Origin: JAGXRK01 sp963714415
GTDB lineage: Bacteria; Bacteroidota; Ignavibacteria; Ignavibacteriales; Ignavibacteriaceae
Assembly: GCA_963714415.1 (NCBI GenBank)
Contig: CAVQOL010000027.1
Span: 1 to 64,000 of the forward strand
Reading direction: 5' to 3'
DNA: 64,000 nucleotides
Shown: in pieces, positions 26,648-36,661 of the stretch
Position numbering within the stretch: position 1 is the first letter of the stretch
Layout: each line of letters begins with the position of its first letter
Translations under genes and position numbers: made by a program
Notes under the pieces: model-generated
What the model saw: the letters and a program-made list of their open reading frames with translations, nothing else
The model's database searches: none
Told to the model about the DNA's origin: nothing

Positions 26648-28864
26648 TTAAAGGACACTTAATCTCAATCCGACATAAAATTTTCTTCCCTCAATTGGAC
26701 CCCAAACCATTGATGCATCAAAATAATTTCCAAACGGATCATCAGCAGCAATTATTGGATTATCTTGCTTGAAGTTTGTCAGATTTTCTACACCCAGGTA
26801 TAGATCAATATAGTCGAACCTTTTTGTAATCTGTGCATTTATGTTTACAAATGCTGAAAAGATTTCATCTCTTCGGTAGTGAACAGGATTTTCTTTTGTT
26901 GAAGGAATTCTTCCGCTTCCATTCAATAAAAATGATGAGTCAAATAGCCAATCGCGTTCGACATTTGTATAAGAAACTGTAATCAGTGTTTTAAATTTAC
27001 TAACAAGCGGTTTTGTTAATAATCCTGAATCGTATTGAACTTTTACATCAGAATATCTGTAAGCAGCCGATACATCCAACCTTGGAAACAGTTCATAAGC
27101 TAGTTCGATCTGATAATTATTCGAATAAGACTTACCGTTCAAATCATAAAATCTTACTTGCCTTATATCTGTATCAATATCTACAACAGTTTGCTTAATA
27201 AAATCGGTTCTGTAAAAATCCGCCGTTATCCTCAAATCCCGATCGCTAATTGAGATATACCGTGTAAGATTAAATCCATAGTTCCATCCTACTTCATAAG
27301 AAGGCTTGTTGATAACAGAGAATTGTCTTGAACTGGCAAGATAATTTAGGTTTTCAGAAAAAAGATTTACTGCTCTATATCCTTTGCCACCGGATAATCT
27401 TAAGGTAGTGTTATCATCTAATCGATATTTGATATGCATTCTTGGAGTAAAAAAAGTTCCATAAAGATTATGAAAATCGATCCGTGCCCCGGGAACTATG
27501 GAAATAATATTCGAAGGTGAAAAGTTATACTCTGCAAAAAATCCAGGTCTGGATTCTTTTCTGAAAAAATTAAGACTGTCAAATTTTTCTTCATACTGAT
27601 CAAAGACATAGCTTCCACCGAGCGTTACCGAGTGGATTTCATTTTCTGTTGCAGCTTCAAATATAAGATTTGAGTAGAACGATTTTTGCTCGGCATTATA
27701 ACGTCTTAATCCAAAGAGCGAATTTTGTTCATGCAGCTGGGCATTTACAATAAAACCTAAGCTTGTATATGGTTCATCATTAAAGACAAAACCATTTTTA
27801 GAAAAAAGTTCATAACGCTTTGTGTCAATATTTATATCGTACTTTTCCTGTGAATTCAGACTATTATTATTTTGGGATCCGATTATTTGTCCGCCGGATC
27901 TATCTTCCCTAAGAACTTGAATGCCAAACTGAGATTCAAATCCACTAAATGACTGATACTTCCAGCGATTCAGGAAATTAAATTGTTTAACGTTCGGTTG
28001 ATCTTTAAATGAATCGAAATTATCATCCATCGATTTCGTGATAAATTCTGAATGAGCTAATAAAATTGTACTTACATTTTCGGATAACTGTAATGCAGCA
28101 TTAGCATTCAAATCTGTTTTATATCCTGAACTCTGAAAAGCATTAAAATAATATCTTTCAACATCGTCCGGTTTTTTAAAATCAATATTTATTTGTCCCG
28201 TCACCGATTCATAACCATTAACAACCGAAGCCGCACCCTTTGAAATACTTATTGCCGTCATCCATGGTCCGGGAACATGTCCCAATCCAAAAGTGTTTCC
28301 TATACCTTTCAGCGTAGGAATATTTTCAAACATTATTTGCGTATATATTCCTGCCAAACCAAGCAATTGAATCTGTTTAGCACCTGTAACTGCATCCTGA
28401 AACTGAATATCTACCGATGCACTTGTAGTAAAGCTCTCGGATAAATTACAGCACGCAGCTTTAAGTAATTCTTTGCTGGTGATAACTTCAGTCGATTTAG
28501 CGTCTATTTCATCAATATATTTTGATAATGAAGTGCCTGTTACAATCACTTCATTTAATTCACGGTTTATTGATAGGATAATTTCAATACTGTCCTGATT
28601 GAACGGAATGGCAACAGTATCAGGCCGGTAGCCTATGTAGCTTACAACTAGGCTTAAAGGATCTGAATCGACTTTTTTCAATTCAAAAAAACCATTCTTA
28701 TCTGTGGTTGTTCCAAATTGAGTTCCCTTCCAATATATATTTGCACCAATTAAAGAAACTTTCTGTTTTCTTTCATCAAGTTCATATACATAACCTTTCA
28801 AACTCTGAGCATAAGTCTGAATTGACAGTGCAAGAGCAAAAAGGGAAAAAATAACTAATCTCAT
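26648..28864 (-). CDS. TonB-dependent outer-membrane receptor
   Basis: A 738-residue receptor with a signal peptide (MRLVIFSLFALALSIQTYAQ). An N-terminal CarboxypepD-regulatory-like domain comes first (LKGYVYELDERKQ...LIGANIYWKGTQFGTTTDKNGFFEL). The plug follows (ELNEVIVTGTSLSKYID...KAACCNLSESFTTSASVDIQF...AVTGAKQIQLLGLAG...QIMFENIP), and then a barrel ending in GRKFYVGLRLSVL. The AACCN stretch in the plug is shared with receptors found beside HYC_CC_PP proteins in Bacteroidota, matching its neighbours here. The substrate is probably a metal complex, but this is not shown by the sequence. Confidence 0.9.
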   Translation of the reverse strand: MRLVIFSLFALALSIQTYAQSLKGYVYELDERKQKVSLIGANIYWKGTQFGTTTDKNGFFELKKVDSDPLSLVVSYIGYRPDTVAIPFNQDSIEIILSINRELNEVIVTGTSLSKYIDEIDAKSTEVITSKELLKAACCNLSESFTTSASVDIQFQDAVTGAKQIQLLGLAGIYTQIMFENIPTLKGIGNTFGLGHVPGPWMTAISISKGAASVVNGYESVTGQINIDFKKPDDVERYYFNAFQSSGYKTDLNANAALQLSENVSTILLAHSEFITKSMDDNFDSFKDQPNVKQFNFLNRWKYQSFSGFESQFGIQVLREDRSGGQIIGSQNNNSLNSQEKYDINIDTKRYELFSKNGFVFNDEPYTSLGFIVNAQLHEQNSLFGLRRYNAEQKSFYSNLIFEAATENEIHSVTLGGSYVFDQYEEKFDSLNFFRKESRPGFFAEYNFSPSNIISIVPGARIDFHNLYGTFFTPRMHIKYRLDDNTTLRLSGGKGYRAVNLFSENLNYLASSRQFSVINKPSYEVGWNYGFNLTRYISISDRDLRITADFYRTDFIKQTVVDIDTDIRQVRFYDLNGKSYSNNYQIELAYELFPRLDVSAAYRYSDVKVQYDSGLLTKPLVSKFKTLITVSYTNVERDWLFDSSFLLNGSGRIPSTKENPVHYRRDEIFSAFVNINAQITKRFDYIDLYLGVENLTNFKQDNPIIAADDPFGNYFDASMVWGPIEGRKFYVGLRLSVL

Positions 28865-28956
28865 ATAAAACCTGTTTTTAATAATAAATGAATTAATTTT
28901 TTGAATGATAGAATATTATTATCCTTAGCATTCAGTGAATTGAATTTGAGATTAGA

Positions 28957-29394
28957 CTAAATAAGAAAAACAGAATTGAAAATGTGGAGTTCCGGATTAA
29001 TTAAGAATGGTGGAGAAGAATCACAATAAAAAGATTTTTCTAAAATAAAATTGACTGAGGGTGGAATTACAGAAACTATCGGAATTGACTTTTCGGATAA
29101 AGAAAAGAAATTTACCTCAGATTTATTAGTTACAAAATCATCTTCAACTTTGTTGTACACGAATTCATCCTGGCAGCAAACAGGATTCTCCGAAGAAATT
29201 GTAAGAGGATTAGCCATAGTTTCTTCAGCACAGCAGGATGTTTCAATTCTTTCCATTTCAACTTTACAAACATCACACTCATTTAGGGATTTTTCCTGCA
29301 TCATAAGACACATGTGGTAAGTTACCGGCATTCCTGTTGTAGAAACCAGAAAAAGCAGAATTAAGGTTAATATTGATATTCTTTTCTTCATCAT
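28957..29394 (-). CDS. HYC_CC_PP-like small exported protein
   Basis: A 145-residue protein with an N-terminal signal (MMKKRISILTLILLFLVSTTGMPVTYHMC). It carries the family features HMC...CDVC, SCCAEE, PVCCQDEFVYNKVEDDF and a proline-containing end (SSPPFLI). The several Cys pairs suggest metal binding. In Bacteroidota such genes usually precede a TonB-dependent receptor; here the receptor follows 90 bases downstream on the same strand, so they probably form one unit. The biochemical role of the family is not known to me. Confidence 0.75.
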   Translation of the reverse strand: MMKKRISILTLILLFLVSTTGMPVTYHMCLMMQEKSLNECDVCKVEMERIETSCCAEETMANPLTISSENPVCCQDEFVYNKVEDDFVTNKSEVNFFSLSEKSIPIVSVIPPSVNFILEKSFYCDSSPPFLINPELHIFNSVFLI

Positions 29395-29520
29395 TTGTGA
29401 ACAAACATAAATATTTAACAGCTGGCAAGCAATGATAATACCAGGGAAATTGTTGCAGAATTTTTGTTTTCTTTTACATTTAATTCAGATTATTCGCCTA
29501 AATAAAATGATATTAAATTG

Positions 29521-31020
29521 TCATTTTGCTTTATATTCATATAAAAATCCCTGACGTTTTTTAGCTTCTTCATCCCACTTAACAGCTGTTGTTTTAAGAA
29601 ATTCCTCTTTGTCAGCTTTCATTTTCTCAGGATTCAAACCAATAAATCTCTGAGCTTTGTCTTTGGTAGATATATCCGGTAGTTCAACAGGATACTTCCA
29701 ACCCTGTTTAACAAAAAGCGCTGCAAGTTCTCTTCTAGCCTGTTCTCCTTTTTGTATTGATGTTCCTAACACTCTTAAGGCTTCAACCGGTGAGTGAAAA
29801 CCTAAAGCATTTGCAGCCGCTACCCAATCCCATCTCCATTGTGCGTGACGGATAAGTTTAAGAATAGATTTCATTTGGTCTGGAGTTGCTCCATTATCCC
29901 AGGCAATCTTTGCCTCGATATGTGCGGCGGCAATTGACTTTTCTGCTATGCGTCTTAATTCTTCAATTCTATCCTGCCTGTCATAAACATCCTGCATAAG
30001 TCTGTCAGTTTCTTCTCTGTGACAAACCTGACATGTATTAGCAATGTTATTTAAAGGCGATTGAATATGATGATCTGTGAATTTTACTCCGCCTTCACTT
30101 CTGTAAGGCATATGGCAATCTGAACAAGAAACACCACGAATTGCATGAATACCAGTCATAAATAATTCAAAATCTGGGTGCTGTGCTTTTAACATTGGGG
30201 CTTTACTTAATTGCATGTGTCCAATCAGAAAATTCAATTTCATCAAAATATGCTTCCATATCATCTGCACTGAAACCTTTATCCCACGGGAAGGTTAAAT
30301 ATTTTTCTTCTTTTCCTTTAAAGTAATATTCAACGTGACATTGTGCACAGACAAGTGAACGCATCTCCTGTCTTGTAAAATTATTTATGTCTTTTCCTTG
30401 TCTTTCGTATGCTTCAATAAGTGCTGGACGTGTAATTCTCAGATTCATTGTTTTGGGATCGTGGCAGTCCTGGCAACCGATTGGATTTATAACTTCAGCT
30501 CCTAAGTCTTTCCACTTTCCTTTATAAAAATTTGCTGTACCCATTTCATTCATAAACGTGGAACATCTGTGCTTTTGCATGTCCAGCAAGTTGCAGGCAT
30601 AGGACTTATATTATTATCGCCTGTTCTTAAAATATTACGAATATCTTCAATTGCATGTGCATGACCACGACCTTGATTATATTCTCTTGAAAAAGCATAA
30701 CCAGCCCAGAGTACAACAAGTTCGGGATACTTTTCAAGATAATCGATCTTCTTTGAACCACCGTGTTTACTGGCGAAATCTGTTTCGAGTGTATTCAAGT
30801 AAGATTCATACTGTCTTGGAAAATTTTCTCCCCAAACTTCATTTCTTGGTTCCCATTCATTAATTGGTCTAAGCATTTGCATAGTAAAAACTGACTCTCC
30901 TCTTCTTTCGATAATTGAGGACAGGAAAAGGCCAATTAGAAATACAACAACTAACGTTCCTAAAAACAGCAGCCAGCCGATCCATGGCTTATTTTTTACA
31001 ATTTCACTTAAAGGTTTCAT
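29521..31020 (-). CDS. nrfA: Cytochrome c nitrite reductase NrfA (pentahaem), frameshifted
   Basis: Three overlapping frames (30550-31020, 30203-30589, 29521-30270) give one ~498-residue NrfA, which reduces nitrite to ammonia in the periplasm. An N-terminal membrane segment (PWIGWLLFLGTLVVVFLIGLFL) is followed by the catalytic haem motif CWTCK, unique to NrfA. Four CxxCH sites then follow: CQDCH, CAQCH, CSDCH and CQVCH. Single-base breaks lie near 30553 (RL|MNEMGTANF) and 30213 (WTHAI|SKAPML). All five haem sites are kept across the breaks, which argues for sequence error over decay. nrfH ends 18 bases upstream. Confidence 0.88.
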
Positions 31021-31038
31021 TTGTATTCCTCTTAACTT

Positions 31039-31644
31039 TTAATTTGATTTTTTATTCAATCCAAAATTTTCTTGAATCCACTCGGGAATTGGAGGAGTAA
31101 GTTTTGGAACATTTGCATAAGGAGCTGAGGTTAAACTGTTAACTCTGCCGTGTGGTGTTTCACGATGACAATCCCAGCAATAACCATCACCATGTTCCTG
31201 AATTGATTGTCCACTAATTGCACGAACAGAAATCGGATGTATCTGATTAGAGTGGCATCTGATACAATTATTCTGCACTGCATTTCTTCCTGCTTGATGA
31301 ATTCGTATAACTTGAGGTTCTAATCTGAATGTAAACATATATGAATGTCGCAATCCGTCGGATGCCTTAAAAAAATACTTACTAATAAAATTATCTTGAG
31401 GAACGTGACAATCATTACAAACGGTGACTCTGCCATGACTGCCGTTTTGCCAGGTAGCATAATACGGTGCCATCACATGGCAATTCACGCAGGCCGCCGG
31501 ATCATCTGATAGATATGATGTCGCTCTTCCTAAATGAAGGATGAGCAATATCAATCCACTGAAAATTCCCATACTAAAAAGAACCTGAAGTCTCCACTTT
31601 GCCGGTGGAAAAAATAATTTTATAATTTCCTTTAGTCTTTTCAT
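31039..31644 (-). CDS. nrfH: NrfH tetrahaem cytochrome c, quinol-oxidising subunit
   Basis: A 201-residue NapC/NrfH-family protein with one N-terminal membrane anchor (LQVLFSMGIFSGLILLILHLG). It has four c-type haem motifs (CVNCH, CNDCH, CIRCH, CWDCH). NrfH takes electrons from the quinol pool and hands them to NrfA, encoded immediately downstream. It is slightly longer than typical NrfH, with a C-terminal extension (SLTSAPYANVPKLTPPIPEW). It is part of the minus-strand nitrite-reduction operon. Confidence 0.92.
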   Translation of the reverse strand: MKRLKEIIKLFFPPAKWRLQVLFSMGIFSGLILLILHLGRATSYLSDDPAACVNCHVMAPYYATWQNGSHGRVTVCNDCHVPQDNFISKYFFKASDGLRHSYMFTFRLEPQVIRIHQAGRNAVQNNCIRCHSNQIHPISVRAISGQSIQEHGDGYCWDCHRETPHGRVNSLTSAPYANVPKLTPPIPEWIQENFGLNKKSN

Positions 31645-31659
31645 ATTTATTTTAGAAGA

Positions 31660-31800
31660 TTATATAATACTTGTTGAACTTTTCAATGTTGAAGGAATAC
31701 AGGATTTAGAAAACTCCATTTGGAAAATACAAATATTATTATCGATTTTTTCCAGCTCTTTTTTCGTTAAAAATAATAATGCTTTTAAAATACTTCTCAT
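31660..31800 (-). CDS. Small ORF coupled to the NapH-like gene
   Basis: A 46-codon frame starts at an ATG (31800-31798) that overlaps the stop of the upstream ferredoxin gene as TAATG, and ends 15 bases before nrfH. The predicted peptide (MRSILKALLFLTKKELEKIDNN..., then FQMEFSKSCIPSTLKSS) has no recognised domain. The overlap suggests translational coupling, but chance is possible at this length. Confidence 0.4.
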   Translation of the reverse strand: MRSILKALLFLTKKELEKIDNNICIFQMEFSKSCIPSTLKSSTSII

Positions 31801-32933
31801 TATTCTAATATTCTGTTCTTATCATCGTTTTCATTTTTCAGAGATTTTTGAGAAGTTTCATTGGATTTTACCTGTTCATTTAATCTATTTATTTCATTAG
31901 TTCCGGTTGGGTGACCGTAACTATTCATTAATTTATAATGCATCAAGTATTCTTCTTCACTTACATCATTCTGCCAATAACCTGTAACCATTCCAAGACC
32001 AGTAACAACCATAAAAATTGAAACAACTCCAATTGCTACAGCTTTCTTTCCTATTCTCTTTTTTGGAGGAAGAATTGACTTTAACTCAAGTGTGTCTTTA
32101 ACAGGACAAACATCAACGCAGTTCAAACAAGATGTACATTCATCTGAAATCACTGTTTTAACCTTATCAACTTTAATAAATGAAGGACAGGCTTTGTTAC
32201 AAAGTCCGCAATCAATACAACTTTTGGCATTGCGTTGAATTTTATTTGGACTGAGTAAAGAAAATACTCCCAGTAATGCACCGTAAGGACATAGAAACCT
32301 GCACCAAAAATTTCTAATGAAAATTGATAATAAAAATAAAACGGCTATTACAATCAATGACATTTGAGAAATATCGGCAAAGAAGTAATACATCTTAACA
32401 TCTGAAATGATGTTGTAAGGACTGTCAAGAAATGCTTTAAGAGCTAGGCCAGACATTAAGAAGATAACTGAATAGATTAGAAATCCTAACATTAAATACT
32501 TTAAACTTCTTAACGGATAATCTAACCACTTTGAAAGTTTTAATCTTCTCTTAAAAATTTTTTCACTGAAGTCTCCGACAAGCTCAGAGATGAATCCAAC
32601 CGGGCAAAACCAACTGCAAAATGATTTTCCAAAAACTAATGACATTAAAACAATTGATAGGAAAATGAAAAATCCTGCTGGATGTGCAGAATGAATCTCT
32701 CCTGTAGTTAAGAAGAAATAAAAACTCATAAATGAACTGATCGGTAGAAATCCTTCGACGCCAGGTGGTCTGGAATAAAATGCTGATGCTCCGTTTGTTT
32801 CTAAAAACTGAATAAAGAAGTAGAACTCAATACCGATCCAGATGCATAGTAACGCAAAAAGTGATTGAATTATAAATCTCAATTTCTGAATCCCCTTTTC
32901 ATCATTATTAATTATTTTAGTTTTTATTTTCAT
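31800..32933 (-). CDS. NapH/NosR-like membrane 4Fe-4S protein
   Basis: A 377-residue polytopic membrane protein with about five helices. It has two CxxxCP motifs on the cytoplasmic side (FCSWFCPVGF, FWCRFLCPYG) and a bacterial 2[4Fe-4S] ferredoxin domain (CIDCGLCNKACP, CTSCLNCVDVCP). A further helix follows, then a soluble tail with GHPTGTNEINRLNEQ. This is the NapH/NosR/CcoG-like layout, used to pass electrons between quinol and periplasmic reductases. Its place upstream of nrfH suggests a link to nitrite reduction. The exact family member is uncertain. Confidence 0.85.
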   Translation of the reverse strand: MKIKTKIINNDEKGIQKLRFIIQSLFALLCIWIGIEFYFFIQFLETNGASAFYSRPPGVEGFLPISSFMSFYFFLTTGEIHSAHPAGFFIFLSIVLMSLVFGKSFCSWFCPVGFISELVGDFSEKIFKRRLKLSKWLDYPLRSLKYLMLGFLIYSVIFLMSGLALKAFLDSPYNIISDVKMYYFFADISQMSLIVIAVLFLLSIFIRNFWCRFLCPYGALLGVFSLLSPNKIQRNAKSCIDCGLCNKACPSFIKVDKVKTVISDECTSCLNCVDVCPVKDTLELKSILPPKKRIGKKAVAIGVVSIFMVVTGLGMVTGYWQNDVSEEEYLMHYKLMNSYGHPTGTNEINRLNEQVKSNETSQKSLKNENDDKNRILE

Positions 32934-32970
32934 TATCAGAGTAAATTGTCCGGTTTTAACATAAAATTTT

Positions 32971-33402
32971 TTAGATTTTATTAATCTTATTTAAAGTTTT
33001 TTCTTTGAACTTATCTATAGTTTCATCAGTAAGCATGTTGTAAGCTTTTGTTCTCAATTCACCCCATTTGTCGTGAACAGGACAAGGTTGATCCGGTGAA
33101 CAATTTGGAAATCCAAGTACACATTTGTCAAATATATCGAGTCCGTCTATCGCGGCTACAATATCTATCAGTCTTATTTTTGAGGGAAGCTTAGCAAGAG
33201 AGAATCCACCTGATTTTCCTTTTTTTGAATCAACAATTCCGCTTTCTGTCAGACTTTGTAGAATCTTGGAAACAAATTCTTTTGGAATCTGAAGTTTCTC
33301 AGCTATCTCGTCCGCCGGGCAAACACATCCTTGCTCTTTAGCTGCAAGATAAAGAACTGCCTGAAGTCCGTATTCACATTTTTTTGAAAAAATTACTGTC
33401 AT
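32971..33402 (-). CDS. Rrf2-family transcriptional regulator
   Basis: A 143-residue winged-helix regulator: FSKKCEYGLQAVLYLA...ADEIAEKLQIPKEFVSKILQSLTESGIVDSKKGKSGGF is the Rrf2 DNA-binding domain. The cysteines CVLGFPNCSPDQPC correspond to the iron-sulfur ligands of IscR/NsrR-type members. It lies directly upstream of the NapH-like/nrfHA genes on the same strand, so a role as a nitrite/NO- or redox-responsive regulator of the operon is likely (inference). No operator sequence could be identified with confidence. Confidence 0.88.
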   Translation of the reverse strand: MTVIFSKKCEYGLQAVLYLAAKEQGCVCPADEIAEKLQIPKEFVSKILQSLTESGIVDSKKGKSGGFSLAKLPSKIRLIDIVAAIDGLDIFDKCVLGFPNCSPDQPCPVHDKWGELRTKAYNMLTDETIDKFKEKTLNKINKI

Positions 33403-33474
33403 TAATAAAATCAGATTAAATTGTCTGATTAAAGATAATGAGACAATAAATTAATAACAAATAATTTCTTATTC

Positions 33475-33807
33475 TTACTTGATCATAGTTAAAAGCATCT
33501 TAGATTTTACGGTTGCTCTTAGTCCGTGAGGAATGTTTGCGGGCATTATTAAAATTTCACCGGTTTTAACATTACAGGGATTTCCGCCAATTTTAATTTC
33601 CATTTCTCCATCAATCATATAAACCACAGCCTCAAATGGTGAAGTATGTTCTGTTAAAGCTTCATCTTTATCGAATGCAAATAATGTAATATTTCCATTC
33701 GGCTTTTTAATAATTTGTTTACTCACAATTGAATTTGACTGATATTCGATATCATCAACCAAATTAAAATGTTTAATCTCATCTGATGAATTAAATTGAT
33801 TACTCAT
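33475..33807 (-). CDS. Small cupin-domain protein
   Basis: A 110-residue single-cupin protein: the two cupin motifs are visible as EHTSPFEAVVYMIDGEMEIKIGG and GEILIMPANIPHGLRA, with the metal-binding His/Glu positions kept in H-x4-E and the final H. It lies 72 bases upstream of the Rrf2 gene on the same strand and may head the nitrite-reduction operon. Small cupins of this kind often accompany Rrf2 regulators and NO/nitrite genes. Its substrate is unknown. Confidence 0.82.
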   Translation of the reverse strand: MSNQFNSSDEIKHFNLVDDIEYQSNSIVSKQIIKKPNGNITLFAFDKDEALTEHTSPFEAVVYMIDGEMEIKIGGNPCNVKTGEILIMPANIPHGLRATVKSKMLLTMIK

Positions 33808-33851
33808 ACTAAATTCTTTTAGCTAATTTTTGTTTTTGAATAATTCACACT

Positions 33852-35748
33852 TTAAATTTTACTGAGATACTTAAGCATTTCTTCAGATTTGTTTGTAATC
33901 TCCAGAGATTCTTTCTTCAACTCAACTGTAAATTTGTTTTCCTCGAATTTTCCTCTGACATTTTCAAAATCTTTATTCTTAATTTCTTCATCGCCGTCAA
34001 TTCCAAATCCTATTTTGCTTGTCTGATCAAATTCCTTCTCCGCATCCATTAAAATCATATTATTAAGCTTAAGGCTGTTATCTTGCCAATCATTAATTAT
34101 CTGAATTAAATGATCCTTATTTATTTCAGAAATTTTTGTTTGATATCTCTCCTCAATCAATTTTGCACACCAAGCCCATGAGGAATCAGAATATTTTTCT
34201 AAAATACTTCGCAACGCCTCAGCCAACAAATCAACTGATTTTATTGATCCGGATTTTACCGCCTCAATTAATAAATCATAATCTTTTTTGGGGATGAACA
34301 TTCCCGCAGCATCAATCCATTTTTCGCTGAAAAATGAATCATCATAACATAGTATCTTACGAATCCGTGTAATATCATTTTCAGATTTATTGTCAGCAAT
34401 TCTTCTAATCAATTCTTGTCCTAAATAAATTTTAATAGCTATTTCATAATACTTCATACAAGTTTTTAATAAAAGTCTTTTAATGTGTAATCCTTTGTAA
34501 GAAACGTACTCCTGATCCTTGGGGGCTTTTTCGAGAAGTTCTTTCATAGTCTTGGAACCGATCAGAATTTTACCAACCATATATGGATTAAATAGATCAA
34601 ATTGTATAATATCAAATTTTACCGGATCCTTTCTTCTATCCCTGGATAGGCCATTTTTGACTATCGCGCCGTGTGCCAACCGTAAATAAATTTTTAGCTG
34701 GAATTAACAAACTTTTTCCATCCTTCTCATTGATATAAGAAAACGGGAACTCACTTGCATCAAAATTTGAGTAGTGCTTTCCGATAACAGCACTATAAGC
34801 ACCTACTCGTGACGGCCACAGCATATAAGTGAATGATCCGGTTTTTGAACCACGCTCTAAAACTGCCTGATGTAAAGGACCAAGCTTATACATGTGGTTA
34901 CTTTGATTCGTGCCGCTGCCAGCATTGTAAAAAGAAAAAAGTGCAGCAATAAGAAGTGTAGATTTATGATGCGTAACGGTATATGGTCCGGCAAATATGC
35001 TTATGGCTTCTCCGTGAAAGCCTTCACAATTAGAGAAAAATGCTGAGTTCTCGGCTGAAAATTGTTTGCCAATTCTTACTCCCTGTCCAATGAAACAATG
35101 ATCTATTATTGCACTATCAGAAATTATCGAACCTGATTGAATAATGAATTTATTAGCAATGACACCGTTACCAATAAAAACCTGATCGATTTGACTGCTT
35201 AAGATTGTGCCTTCATTTAAACTTGCCACTCCTTCTATTATTGCGGATTCTTCAATCCAAACATTTTTTATCATTCCGCAGTGTTTTATAGAGGAACCTC
35301 TACCGATTTTACCCATTGAGGATTTACGGGAATTTGTATAATCCTTAATAATCGCTCTCAGTTTCTCAATCAGTTTCGGATCGTGACGGCAAGTAACAAG
35401 CATATAAGCAATTTGAGAAGAGAGTTTATCATAAATCATCAATTCTCTACCGCCGCCTTCGTTCAATACTGATATCTCTAATCCGTTTCCAAACGTTGTT
35501 TCTCCTTCAATAGATATTGTCGAAATATTTTCAAGAACAACATTATCCTCAATCTGATAATTCGAAATATTTTTTACATTTTGCAGAAGAACATTATTAC
35601 CGATAAAAATTTCACCTCTGAAATTAACGTTTCGAATAAGTTCGGAAGAGAATTTTTCCGGAACATTTATATTCTGCCAATCATCAGCAAAGCATCCGTT
35701 AATTGTAAGCAGTTCAATTTCTTTTTTAGTTAATTTTCTGTAGTTCAT
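33852..35748 (-). CDS. DUF4954 family protein (left-handed beta-helix), frameshifted
   Basis: Two frames (34636-35748 and 33852-34679) join near 34660, where NLFTVGTRRDSQKWP runs into DRRKDPVKFDIIQFDLFNPY, giving ~630 residues as usual for DUF4954. The N-terminal half has hexapeptide-type repeats (IGNGVIANKFIIQSGSIISDSAIIDHCFIGQGVRIG) like nucleotidyltransferase-linked acyltransferases. The middle holds HHKSTLLIAALFSFYNAGSGTNQSNHMYKLGPLHQ. The family is common in Bacteroidota, and a role in sugar-nucleotide metabolism is often assumed but not proven. nagB lies just upstream on the same strand, which fits amino-sugar metabolism. Confidence 0.78.
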
Positions 35749-35825
35749 ATAAATAAGCCTTTAAGTATAAGGAACATTTAAAGAAGTTAAATCCATCAAT
35801 AACATAAGAATTTAAAATAAAAAAA

Positions 35826-36635
35826 TTATACGAGCGGCAAATTGCTTAGTACATGGCTTTCGATATCCTTAAAGTATTTTACTGTTCCAACTTTTAATTC
35901 CATTGTTGATTCTTCATCACAGGCAATGATTCCGTGTGGATGTAATTGAAGCATAGAAACAGTCCACATATGATTTACACCTTCTTCAACAGCCATCCTT
36001 AATGCACGGGCTTTATTGTGACCACTGACGATTATCAGAACTTCGCGAGCGTCCATAACTGTTCCAACACCAACCGTGAGCGCAGTTTTAGGAACCTTGT
36101 TAACTTCATTATCAAAGAATCGGGCGTTTGCCAGCCTGGTATCGTATGTTAACGTTTTTATACGAGTCCGCGATGACAGAGATGAGGCGGGTTCATTAAA
36201 TGCAATGTGCCCATCCTCTCCAATCCCGCCTAAGAAGAAATCAATACCACCGTATGATTTTATTTTTTCTTCATATAGATTACATTCTTTTTCAAGATCT
36301 TTAGCGTTACCATTTAATATGTTTACATTTTCTTTTGGAATATCGATATGGCTGAACAGGTGATGCCACATAAAATAATGGTAACTCTGCGGATGATTTT
36401 CCGAGATCTCAACATACTCATCCATATTAAAAGTAACTACATTTTGAAAAGAGACTTTACCTTCATTGTAAAGTGCAACTATTTCTGCATAAGTACCAAT
36501 TGGTGAAGAACCGGTGGGAAGTCCCAGTACAAAAGGTTTATCTGCAGTTGGTTTTGCCTGATTAATTTTTCGTGCAACATAATGTGCAACCCATTTACCA
36601 AGGGATTGATAATTATCATAAATTAAAATTCTCAT
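35826..36635 (-). CDS. nagB: Glucosamine-6-phosphate deaminase
   Basis: A 269-residue enzyme converting glucosamine-6-phosphate to fructose-6-phosphate and ammonia. The family landmarks are LGLPTGSSPIGTYAEIV, FNMDEYVEISENHPQSYHYFM, GGIGEDGHIAFNEPASSLSSRTRIKTLTYDTRLANARFF and the late ALTVGVGTVMDAREVLIIVSGHNKA. Length matches E. coli NagB (266). It lies between the acyl-CoA synthetase gene and the DUF4954 gene on the same strand. No allosteric N-acetylglucosamine site was checked. Confidence 0.95.
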   Translation of the reverse strand: MRILIYDNYQSLGKWVAHYVARKINQAKPTADKPFVLGLPTGSSPIGTYAEIVALYNEGKVSFQNVVTFNMDEYVEISENHPQSYHYFMWHHLFSHIDIPKENVNILNGNAKDLEKECNLYEEKIKSYGGIDFFLGGIGEDGHIAFNEPASSLSSRTRIKTLTYDTRLANARFFDNEVNKVPKTALTVGVGTVMDAREVLIIVSGHNKARALRMAVEEGVNHMWTVSMLQLHPHGIIACDEESTMELKVGTVKYFKDIESHVLSNLPLV

Positions 36636-36661
36636 ATCGCTCTCCTGTTTTAATAATTTTG

